The notes below the pieces were generated by a model, which saw only the letters and a program-made list of their open reading frames with translations, was not told the origin of the DNA and made no database searches. Made by a program: the position numbers and the translations under genes. A stretch of DNA of 7,533 nucleotides from an uncultured Draconibacterium sp. (lineage in GTDB: Bacteria; Bacteroidota; Bacteroidia; Bacteroidales; Prolixibacteraceae): the NCBI RefSeq assembly GCF_963676735.1, contig NZ_OY781466.1, positions 1-7,533 on the forward strand, in the 5' to 3' direction. This document shows positions 1-7,208 of this stretch, piece after piece. Numbering within the stretch: position 1 is the first letter of the stretch; each line of letters begins with the position of its first letter.

Positions 1-446
1 GTATTAAGTTAAGCAAGATAAGAATTAGTAGTTTAAATAAAAAGTGCACCTCCATTATAATCAGCTACATTATTAACAAATTAGGATTCATTGAGAGCCA
101 AATTTTAGACATCATAAAATGCTATAGCTCCTCCATTGTTTTTGTTCTTAGTAAAACATTTTTCTATTTTTATATTGTTTAAAACAAGAGCAGCATTACT
201 TAAATAAATAGCTCCACCATGACTTTCAGCATAATTATTAATAAAATTTGAATATTCAATAATAATAGAATTATCATTTTAAGCACAAATTACTCCTCCT
301 TAACTAGATGAACTACTATTTTCAAAGTAACAATAAATAATATTTAAGTTATTTTAATTGTTTAAGGATAAAAGTGTTTCAAAATTATTAAAAATTGAGC
401 AATTTTTAAAATTAATATCGCATTGATTTATGACTTCTATTATTGA
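1..446 (-). repeat. GGA-motif coils encoded in the left gene
   Basis: In the translated product, glycine-pair motifs fall at codons starting at 299, 218, 134 and 53 (residues 572, 599, 627, 654). The spacing is 27, 28 and 27 residues. Each is followed by a hydrophobic strand (VICAQ, AIYLSN, AIAFYD, ALFIQ) and three of the four are preceded by Asn-rich turns. The periodicity is at protein level only; the DNA is not a tandem duplication. It fits one beta-helix coil per unit, and the array probably continues past position 1. The stretch from 300 to 446 holds the preceding weaker coils. Confidence 0.6.
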
Positions 447-2012
447 AGAAGTACCAGATTTTATATGACTTATAGTACAATTTTCAAACCTAACATTTGA
501 GTAGGCTTAAGCTTCAATTAATTTATTTGTGCTTGTAATATTATTGAATGTACTGTTGTTTATATTCAATTCACTATTATTTGCAATAGAAAATAGTGTA
601 ATCTATGATTCTTATATGTTTTCAAGAGTTATTTGATCCAAAGAAGCAATATCTAGTTGACTTAACTTACATAATAAAAATTCAGAATTGATTGAATGAT
701 CTAAATTTATTATAGTAAAGTTACTTAAAGTTATTTTATTTTCTTATTTTAAATAAAAAAATTATAAAGAGGTTAAATTTGTATTCAAATTTATAGCCGT
801 TATATTTTTGCAAATTAAAGAATTTTTATCTTCTATTATAAAAAATTTCTCCAAATTACTAGTTGTTATATTTTTAAATTAAAGATTTTCTAAAATTATC
901 AATTTATTATTATTAAAATTAAATAAATAATCAGAATTTGTTATATCCAAATTATTTGTAATAAAATTTATAAAGGATAAGTTTTCTGTCTAGTTAATAG
1001 AAAATAATGGAGCTTATAATTTTTTAATAGAATCTATGATTAAATTAGTAAAATTAATTTTGGAATCTTACCCTGAGGAAGTCATAATTATAGGAGACTT
1101 GACCAATACTTCTTCAATTTCTTAGTCATTGAAATTCAAAATTGTTATATCTTATAAAGCAAAACTTGCTTATGGTTTTTTATTAAAAATTAGAGAATAA
1201 GGAAAGAATGAGTTATTAATTTCAATATCTTTCATTTCTATATTTAGGTTCTTGATTTCTTCTATTGATGAAGGCAGTGAAAGAATAGAGCTAAAGGCTT
1301 CAATTAATTTTATTTAATTACAATAAAAATTTTTAAATCTACAACTTTTTAAAATTAAATTTCCATTCGAATTAACGTAATGAAATATTCCTGCATATGC
1401 TTCAATAGAAGAAGATGCTTAGAGTTCATAGGATTTTTTAACTGAACATATATCATTAATATCTTCAATTCTTTCAGGAGTACAAATAATTTCATTATTA
1501 TTTTAGTTGATTTCTTGTAAATGAGAATCTATTCCATTGAAAATAATATTTTGCAAATGAAGATTGTTATTTTTAATTCCAAAATAAAATTTTGGAGTTT
1601 TAATATAAATTTCTGTCATTTCAATACAAGTATCTAGTAATGAAATATTATTTCCTTCAATTTCAAGACAATTGAGAGTAGTTATATAAATTTCTTTATT
1701 TTCAAATAAATTTGAAAAAATTTCGAATTTGTCAGTTAAAGTAGCTAATGGAATAGAGTAATCTAAAAACTATTAACTACTCACAAAATGGTGTTAACTA
1801 GATGCCAAAATGAAATAAAGTGAATTCTCAGACAAATTTTCAGATTTCTTCACTGCTTAGATTAAATTATTATAAGGAAATTCTTAGCTTCCATTAGCTG
1901 AGCCATTATTTTCAACTGATTTAATAGGATCTATAAAAATTATTTTTTGACTTGCTAAATACTCAAAACTCATCCATAGAAAAACTATTAAACTAAATTT
2001 GTTACTTAACAT
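1..2012 (-). CDS. Secreted/surface pectin-lyase-like beta-helix protein with PMP-type GGA repeats (3' end outside window)
   Basis: This is a single uninterrupted frame of 670 codons plus 2 nt from the ATG at 2012-2010 to the window edge, with TAA/TAG read as Gln (24 TAA, 3 TAG, 6 CAA) and no TGA. Residues 1-21 (MLSNKFSLIVFLWMSFEYLA then S) form a signal peptide, which supports this start. Residues 33-54 (VENNGSANGS, then EFPYNNLIQAV) match the N-terminal motif of pectin-lyase-fold proteins, where the helix begins. The long middle is Asn/Ile/Leu/Ser-rich with short beta-strand-like units such as LNINNSTFNNITS and VRFENCTISHI, as in a right-handed parallel beta-helix. The C-terminal part visible here has GG[VA] motifs at about residues 572, 599, 627 and 654, preceded by F-x-x-N-type units (FINNYAESHGGAIY, FVNNVADYNGGALF). 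This resembles the chlamydial polymorphic membrane protein repeat, also seen in large ciliate surface proteins. There is no catalytic signature, so a structural or adhesive extracellular role is inferred. No intron is needed. A C-terminal membrane anchor would lie beyond the window. Confidence 0.88.
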
Positions 2013-2877
2013 TAAATCCAAGAAATTTAGATTAAGAAATAATAATAATTATTATAATTTTTTTATAATTTTATGTAAAGACTATTGCTATTATGATAAA
2101 CATATTTAAGTATTTTTATTTGAAGATTAATCATACTTATATAAATTTTCTATCAGAAGTAATTTTTAAAATATTATATAAGTAATAAAAATTAAATATA
2201 TAAAGAAAACATCTGAGATTAATTGAGAACTTTTTAACAAAAAAATAATAATTATATTCTTTTTGTTATTTTGAAATAGATATAAAAAGTACTAAGAAAA
2301 TAATAATAATATAGAATAAAGATTTATAGGTTTAATCTTACATAAGTATTTTTTTAAAGTATTTATAGTTATCATATAATACTATTAAAAAAGTTAGCAA
2401 TAATAATATTCATAAAATATATTTTTTCTTCTAAAAAGTATCATTTATCTTAATCTCTATAGTATAATGAAATCAACAAAATTACATTCTTATTGTATAT
2501 ACTTTAACTTAATATTGTCTTATTTTTTTCTATTATTATTATCAACTTTATTTTGCTTTTTTAAGTAAATACATTCTTACACCACTGAAAGTCAACTTTA
2601 ATTTCTTTAATTTTTGTTAAAATCAGTAAAAGTACATATATAAAATATTATTGCCTTTTTATAATTTTATACTTTTTTTATATTTTTATGATGTTGTTAG
2701 GAGTATCTATAACTTAAAATAATATAACTTGATTCATAGAAAATTATAAAAAATGATATTTTTTAATAATAGTTAATTTTCAAAACATCAAAGTTATCTT
2801 TATAAAAGATATTTAACTATTATATATGTTTAGGTCTTATTTTTAAATTAAGTTCTAAAACAAATAATTAGGAGGAA
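2013..2877. other. A+T-rich upstream region of the left gene; no gene seen
   Basis: This is the 5' flank of the minus-strand gene, and presumably holds its promoter and 5' UTR. It is almost entirely A and T with short homopolymers, and no frame on either strand looks like protein once TGA is the only stop. The only element I can point to is the ATAATTATTATAA/T-tract motif listed separately. I see no tRNA, no convincing terminator and no recognisable promoter element; ciliate RNA polymerase II promoters lack a reliable consensus. Confidence 0.6.
2045..2072. repeat. ATAATTATTATAA + T-tract motif, copy 1 (33 bp upstream of left ATG)
   Basis: ATAATTATTATAA is followed by seven T, then ATAA and TTTT. 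Almost the same string, with eight T, occurs at 5719-5747 upstream of the right gene, in the same strand orientation although the genes diverge. In DNA this A+T-rich a coincidental or low-complexity match is quite possible. Confidence 0.35.
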
Positions 2878-2896
2878 TTTTTTTTTTTTTTTTTTT
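2878..2896. repeat. T19 homopolymer tract
   Basis: There are nineteen consecutive T, one of the two longest homopolymers in the window. It is followed by GATTTTTTGATTTGAAATC, whose end contains an imperfect dyad (GATTT/AAATC). It pairs with the T16 tract 46 bp further on. Long T-tracts are common nucleosome-excluding spacers in ciliate intergenic DNA, and their exact length is prone to sequencing error. Confidence 0.9.
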
Positions 2897-2942
2897 GATT
2901 TTTTGATTTGAAATCTTTAATTAGAAATTACCTGAAAATAGA

Positions 2943-2958
2943 TTTTTTTTTTTTTTTT
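2943..2958. repeat. T16 homopolymer tract
   Basis: Sixteen consecutive T are followed by GTGATTTAAAAATC, again containing a GATTT...AAATC dyad. The repeated arrangement (long T-tract, then a GATTT/AAATC dyad) suggests the two tracts could be a diverged local duplication about 65 bp apart, though the sequence between them is too simple to prove it. Confidence 0.9.
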
Positions 2959-4172
2959 GTGATTTAAAAATCAACATACCTATTTATATAATAAATATAA
3001 AGAGAAAAAAAGTGATGGCAGTACTTTTGTAATTTAGTAATATATATTTGTAAAATTAAAAGTATGCTTATTAATATAAGGAAAAAATTCAAGAATTTTT
3101 ATTTTTTATTTTTTATAAGCCAAGCCATCTTGCTTTCTGTAAGAATTAAAGTTTTTCTAAATGACTTAAATATCATTATTCATAGTGTTTTTTTTGATTT
3201 TGTTGTTAGTTATTTGTTATTAAATGTTTCATTTTTTTTCAATTTTGTTATTTGTTGTTGTATAGTTTTTCATTGTTTTCTTTGGGCTTCATTTTATTAT
3301 AATTTTAGTTTCTTTGCTTTTTTGATTTTTAGCTTGCTTCTATTTTAGGAACCTTTCTTGTTTTCCTCTCTATAAAAATAGATTCCTTAATTAAGTAGTT
3401 TCACATGATTATTTCTATGTATTTACTAGAAATATTCCAATATAAAATTCAATTTTTTCATTCTTACTAAATGAAAACACTTTACAAATATACATTTCCT
3501 TATTCTTTTCTATGATTTTTTAATTTTTTACTCAAACTAAGAAAATACTATTTTCTTTATTAATAATAAAAACTAGTAATTTTATCACAACGATTTTTAC
3601 AAAGAAGTAATCAGAAAATTAAAAAACTGTGTAGTCTTACTTTGCTTGATTTTCTTATTTAAGTTATATATAGTTTTTTTTTAAGAGAGTTAAATTATTT
3701 CCTATTAAAAAATTATAGGCTTCTTCTTAAAAATCAAATAGAAATTATAAAATAATATAAATAAATAAAAGATTAATAAGTCCATTAAATATTAAGTAAG
3801 ATTGATTAGATTTTCAGGATGAATTATTGATTAACGCCAACTATTACAATTAATAAGAAATTTATTATAAATGGCATTTAACTGTAATCTTTTAAATTAA
3901 GAATTAAATATATATTACTAAGCTATTTATAATTATATTTTTAATTAAGAGCTATTTTTATATAGAAAAATTAAGCATATAAAATTATTATATAGAGCAA
4001 CTTTTGTATTACTTTAAAATATATATATATTGCAATAAATTAGTAAATTTAATCTCCATAATCTAAAGTTATTATAATTAATAAATAGTATATTTTTATT
4101 AAATAAATTGATATTCATAAGAGATTATTGCAATTTCTCGAAAGATTTTTATTTAATTACATTCAATGGCAT
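2959..4172. other. Intergenic stretch without a defensible gene; two weak coding-like segments
   Basis: With TGA as the only stop, open frames of 100-200 codons arise by chance here. The plus-strand frame 3064-3408 (114 codons in the ciliate code) is almost all Phe, Ile, Leu, Val and Ser with very few charged residues, and mirrors the T-richness of the strand. The minus-strand frame 4217-3588 (210 codons) contains no glycine at all and looks like random A+T-rich translation. The minus-strand segment 3531-3289 has a more protein-like composition (for example KNEKIEFYIGIFLVNTQKQ) and more G at codon position 1, but it is flanked by in-frame TGAs and matches nothing I recognise. No RNA gene is seen. 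Confidence 0.5.
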
Positions 4173-4173
4173 A

Positions 4174-4194
4174 AAAGCTTATATTTAAAGCTTT
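4174..4194. repeat. Perfect 7-bp inverted repeat (AAAGCTT / AAGCTTT)
   Basis: AAAGCTT at 4174-4180 and AAGCTTT at 4188-4194 are exact reverse complements separated by the 7-nt spacer ATATTTA. It could form a small hairpin on either strand. It has no T-run directly after the stem and no adjacent gene end, so I do not call it a terminator. Confidence 0.6.
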
Positions 4195-4414
4195 AAAACT
4201 CTCTTTTTCATAGCCATATCTGACTGAATTTTTTGTACTTTTACTCAGCTTCTACCCTCAACTTAGCAATGCCTAACTTTTTGATATGTGGTTCACTCCT
4301 AATTTATAGAATTTAATTCTTTACTAAAATTATCAATGTTTTGAATATTTTTGGTATAACATAATTTAAATAATCATAAAAATGAATACAAAAAAAATAT
4401 TAAAATATTATATA
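4195..4414. other. Intergenic segment containing a G+C-richer island (4231-4300)
   Basis: Positions 4231-4300 contain 26 G/C in 70 bases (about 37%), clearly above the surrounding DNA. The minus-strand frame through it reads KLSKSTKNSVRYGYEKESF and continues for about 147 codons from 4257 to the TGA at 3816-3814. This is weakly protein-like, but TGA codons lie on both sides of it. A relic of a gene or mobile element is possible; I recognise no family. No tRNA cloverleaf can be drawn despite a B-box-like GGTTCACTCC. Confidence 0.35.
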
Positions 4415-4492
4415 GATTTTAATTATTCCTAAGTGTAATAGATTTTAATTATTCCTAAGTGTAATAGATTTTAATTATTCCTAAGTATAATA
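4415..4492. repeat. 26-bp tandem repeat, three copies
   Basis: Three head-to-tail 26-bp units lie at 4415-4440, 4441-4466 and 4467-4492, each starting GATTTTAATT and containing ATTCCTAAG. Units 1 and 2 are identical. Unit 3 differs by one base (CTAAGTA instead of CTAAGTG). A degenerate fourth start (AATTTTTAATAAGG) follows. TTATTCCT in unit 3 (4475-4482) is the exact reverse complement of AGGAATAA at 4504-4511, so the right end can fold back. The near-identity points to recent amplification. Confidence 0.95.
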
Positions 4493-4511
4493 AATTTTTA
4501 ATAAGGAATAA

Positions 4512-4731
4512 CCATATTCAAATATATTTTTCTTTTCTTGAAGAAATATTAATTTTCTTTTGCTTTTCTTTTTGCTTTTTAATGAAGTAATATATTATAG
4601 CAATTAAATTGATATAAAGAATTAATTTTTAAATATACTACTTTTCTGTCAATGATTTATTTGTATTTATTTTTCACAAAAGTATTTTTTATCTAAGTTT
4701 TGTTAACTTGATTTCTATTATAAAAATAAAG
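4512..4731. other. A+T-rich spacer; nothing recognised
   Basis: This lies between the tandem repeat and the inverted repeat. It contains T-rich and CTTTT-rich runs (4544-4580) but no gene, RNA or repeat that I can support on either strand. Confidence 0.5.
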
Positions 4732-4772
4732 TATATCAAATAAATTTATTTATTTATATCTCATTTGATATA
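4732..4772. repeat. Perfect 10-bp inverted repeat with 21-nt spacer
   Basis: TATATCAAAT at 4732-4741 and ATTTGATATA at 4763-4772 are exact reverse complements. The spacer between them contains repeated ATTT units. It is not next to any gene end. It may be a chance dyad in A+T-rich DNA, or the footprint of a small mobile or eliminated element. Confidence 0.65.
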
Positions 4773-4860
4773 TGGAAATATAATATATACTTCAATTTTA
4801 CTTGCTTACTAATAAATATTAATTTATAAATTTAATATACTTTATAAAAAAAAGATAAAA

Positions 4861-5169
4861 TCAATCTAATTTTAGATATAACAAGAGTTTAGTTAATATA
4901 TTTTTTCTATCAATTTTTTTTGATACAGCCTCATTTTTAATTTTTTCAAATATAATCCTCATTTATTCTGCTTTTTTTTATTTTTGTTTTACAATTACTC
5001 CTATGGATCATTTTTCATTCCTATTTTTTGATTCTCTTTTTTTCATTATCTATCTTCTTATTATTAGTTTCTTCTTTATTTTTTTGATGCTTCTTTTTTC
5101 TAATTTATTATAAAATTTATTAGTTATTCCATTCATTCTTTTAATCATTACTATATCTTAGTTATCCAT
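4861..5169 (-). pseudogene. Very doubtful coding remnant, Lys/Arg-rich, one internal TGA
   Basis: From the ATG at 5169-5167 a ciliate-code frame runs 53 codons (begins MDNQDIVMIKRMNGITNKFY) to a TGA at 5010-5008. The same frame then continues with KKAEQMRIIFEKIKNEAVSKKIDRKN to a TGA at 4863-4861. The strand is purine-rich, as ciliate coding strands are, and the second part has a plausible mix of acidic and basic residues. I recognise no domain. In DNA this poor in G, open frames of this length are expected by chance, and other frames here look similar. It could be a decayed gene, an exon whose introns I cannot place, or nothing. Confidence 0.15.
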
Positions 5170-5718
5170 ATCTTCATATCTCTTAACTTGGTAGCTTAAT
5201 ATTGATATATATTAGTATTGAACAAATTATAAATTATTGCATATTATTATTGTTCGAGAGATAAATAACTTTTCTGTTCTCAAAAAACAGTAATATTTTT
5301 ATCAAAGAAGAATAGAATCTACAGAAATCATTATAGCTTAGCTATAAAAACAATAATAAGAATAAAAGTAAATTTTCTTTTAGAGTAAGATAATAAGAAA
5401 GACAGTAAAATAAACTAATATTTTCAAAATCATTGATTTAAATATAGTTAATTATTTTTTATAATACTGAATTGATAGGGATATAAACCTAATAAATAAA
5501 TGAATTGATTGATATTCTATAAATACTATTTTTAATATTCTCAATTTTATTTTAGAGTATCCTCTATTTTTTTGGTCAAAATATTATACAAAAATTATAA
5601 TAAAAATAATTATAAATATAAAGAAAAAATTTACTTAAACTACAGAATTTAATAAATTTATATATTATTTGATTTGAAAATTATATAGGTATTTTTATGA
5701 ATTTTTGTATAAACTATT
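5170..5718. other. A+T-rich upstream region of the right gene; no gene seen
   Basis: This is intergenic DNA leading to the plus-strand gene. I see no frame, RNA gene or repeat that stands out. It probably contains the right gene's promoter and transcription start, but no element can be named. Confidence 0.5.
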
Positions 5719-5747
5719 ATAATTATTATAATTTTTTTTATAATTTT
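5719..5747. repeat. ATAATTATTATAA + T-tract motif, copy 2 (46 bp upstream of right ATG)
   Basis: This matches the motif at 2045-2072 except for one extra T in the first T-run. It lies shortly upstream of the right gene's start codon, as copy 1 does for the left gene, but on the opposite strand relative to the gene it precedes. The inner TTATAATTATTATAA is nearly palindromic, so orientation may matter little. Confidence 0.35.
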
Positions 5748-5851
5748 TTTTTTTTCTTTATTTTTAAAGAAAATAATTAAATATTGTACCAAAATGAACT
5801 TGTTTTTAAGGAGTTGGCTATTTTTATTCTTTGGAATAGTTACCTTGACAA

Positions 5852-5937
5852 GTAATTATTTCTTTCTTTTGAAATATTCTACTAAATTTATTTTATTTTT
5901 TGAGATATTCCATTAAATTAATTTTCAAATGCACCAG
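5852..5937 (+). other. Intron 1 of the fibrinogen-like gene (86 nt)
   Basis: GTAATTATTT...TGCACCAG, phase 1. Splicing joins the signal peptide (ending TLT) to NPDYKAW in frame. Without it the frame runs into unrelated sequence and loses the fibrinogen-like reading. The intron separates the secretion signal from the mature domain, a common arrangement. Confidence 0.75.
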
Positions 5938-6053
5938 ATCCTGATTATAAAGCTTGGAGTGATGGAACCTTTGCAAAAAGTTGCTATGGCTATAAAAATC
6001 CTGATCCACTAACAAATTATGAGTATTCTAATGGAGGAACTGGAATGTATAAG

Positions 6054-6100
6054 GTAGAAATTCTTTAAAATTTTTTTAAAAATTCTATTATTCTTTTTAG
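6054..6100 (+). other. Intron 2 of the fibrinogen-like gene (47 nt)
   Basis: GTAGAAATTC...CTTTTTAG, phase 0. It sits between GGTGMYK and FKIDTTSFLTYCDMD, and both flanks are conserved fibrinogen-like sequence, so the boundaries are well fixed. Confidence 0.85.
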
Positions 6101-6247
6101 TTTAAAATTGATACAACTAGCTTTTTAACTTATTGTGATATGGATGATACTGAAGGATACTATACTGAAATTTTGAAAAGAAAGCCAGGAGGAGATGATT
6201 AATCTGATATTACATATTTTGAAAAAGATTGGGAAGCATACAAAATG

Positions 6248-6293
6248 GTAACTTATTTTTAAGTTTATTCAAAAGACTATTGATTTTCAAAAG
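6248..6293 (+). other. Intron 3, with a one-base frame defect at its junction
   Basis: A GT...AG intron 6248-6293 (GTAACTTATT...TTTTCAAAAG, 46 nt) lies between DWEAYKM and GFGDFTQDFWLGL. The W-x2-Y-x2-GFG spacing of the fibrinogen fold requires removal here. GT-AG splicing yields ATG then GTTTTGG, one base short of the ATG GGT TTT GGA that conservation demands. Keeping frame would need a G restored at the junction or a non-GT/AG 45-nt excision. Retention fails too, because an in-frame TGA lies at 6281-6283. Confidence 0.6.
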
Positions 6294-6621
6294 GTTTTGG
6301 AGATTTTACTTAAGATTTTTGGTTAGGATTAACTTACATGAATTTATTAACTACATAAATAAATGAATAAAGTTTAAAAGTATATGTATAAGAAGAAAAT
6401 GATATTGGCTATTCTTATTATGATAGTTTTAAAGTTGGTGATGAAGGAACAAATTTCATATTAACTATTTCTGGATTTAATCTGGGAATCCTGATGGTGG
6501 AGATTCATTAATTAGACAAAACAATTGTTAATTTACAACTTATGATTAAGATCATGACGAAAAAGTAGGTAGTAATTGTGCAACTGATTTTTCTGGAGGA
6601 TTTTGGTATGAACATTGCCAT

Positions 6622-6674
6622 GTTATATTTTTTCACTTAATTATTGAATATTTATTATTTTTTTAAACTTCAAG
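6622..6674 (+). other. Intron 4 of the fibrinogen-like gene (53 nt)
   Basis: GTTATATTTT...ACTTCAAG, phase 0. It joins GGFWYEHCH to NAQPTGRETDNTFGMG, reconstituting the conserved CHNAxPTG-type segment of fibrinogen-like domains. The donor is GTTATA rather than the more usual GTAA. Confidence 0.75.
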
Positions 6675-7166
6675 AATGCTTAACCCACAGGAAGAGAAAC
6701 TGATAATACTTTTGGAATGGGAATTAACTGAAGACCCTTTAAAGAAGCAACCGTATCTTTGGATTATATAACATTTAAGCTAAAACCTGTTTGCTTGAGT
6801 TACTGTGATATATGTCCAGAGGATAATGCTAATTTATGCTATAAATGTAAATCTGGTTATTACTTAACTATTTCTCGTAATCAATGTCAAGAATGTAGAG
6901 TAGAATATTGTTAGATTTGTAATTTTGATACAATTAATTAATGTGAATAATGCAGCGCAAATAAATTTTTAAGGTATGATAAGTAAAAATGTCTTGATGA
7001 ATGTCCTTCAGATGAAATATTAGTCATAGGAACTAATACTTGTACTTTATGCTTTATAAATAATTGTCAAAATGTTAAGATACAATTTAAACTTTATGTG
7101 AAATTTGTTAAGAAAATTATTATTTATCTTTTGATTAAACGCTCTGCTTATCTACTTGCCCTTAAA

Positions 7167-7208
7167 GTCTTTCTTTATAATTTTCTCTAATTATTATTTT
7201 TTTAATAG
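7167..7208 (+). other. Intron 5 of the fibrinogen-like gene (42 nt)
   Basis: GTCTTTCTTT...TTTAATAG, phase 1. It separates CLSTCPQ from NFGIEKDQKQCVQCEPNGC and keeps the Cys-rich frame. The acceptor is typical; the GTCTTT donor is atypical, so the exact 5' boundary is less certain. Confidence 0.55.

Noticed and set aside
3064..3408. Plus-strand ORF (94 aa standard code, 114 aa ciliate code), very hydrophobic, starts MLINIRKKFKNFYFLFF
   Set aside because: The composition is simply the translation of a T-rich strand (Phe/Ile/Leu/Val) with almost no charged residues after the start and no family match. Chance frames of this length are expected when TGA is the only stop.
3585..4217. Minus-strand ciliate-code ORF of 210 codons beginning MAMKKRVLKLQIQAFMPLNV
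   Set aside because: The frame is truly open to the TGA at 3587-3585, but it contains no glycine and very few acidic residues. With TGA expected roughly every 60-70 codons here, such a frame can arise by chance in 3.8 kb.
4235..4310. Possible tRNA suggested by a B-box-like GGTTCACTCC
   Set aside because: No A box at the right distance and no acceptor or anticodon stem could be paired.
4415..4492. CRISPR-like array
   Set aside because: The units are directly abutting with no spacers, and the genome is a eukaryotic ciliate; it is a plain tandem repeat.
6248..6263. A 16-nt mini-intron GTAACTTATTTTTAAG, as in heterotrich ciliates
   Set aside because: Removing it leaves the wrong frame and retains 30 nt that interrupt the conserved fibrinogen spacing. 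The other introns are 42-86 nt.
6263..6481. Euplotes-type programmed +1 frameshifting
   Set aside because: The shifts are -1, there is no AAA-TAA slip site at the positions, and TAA is clearly Gln here rather than stop.
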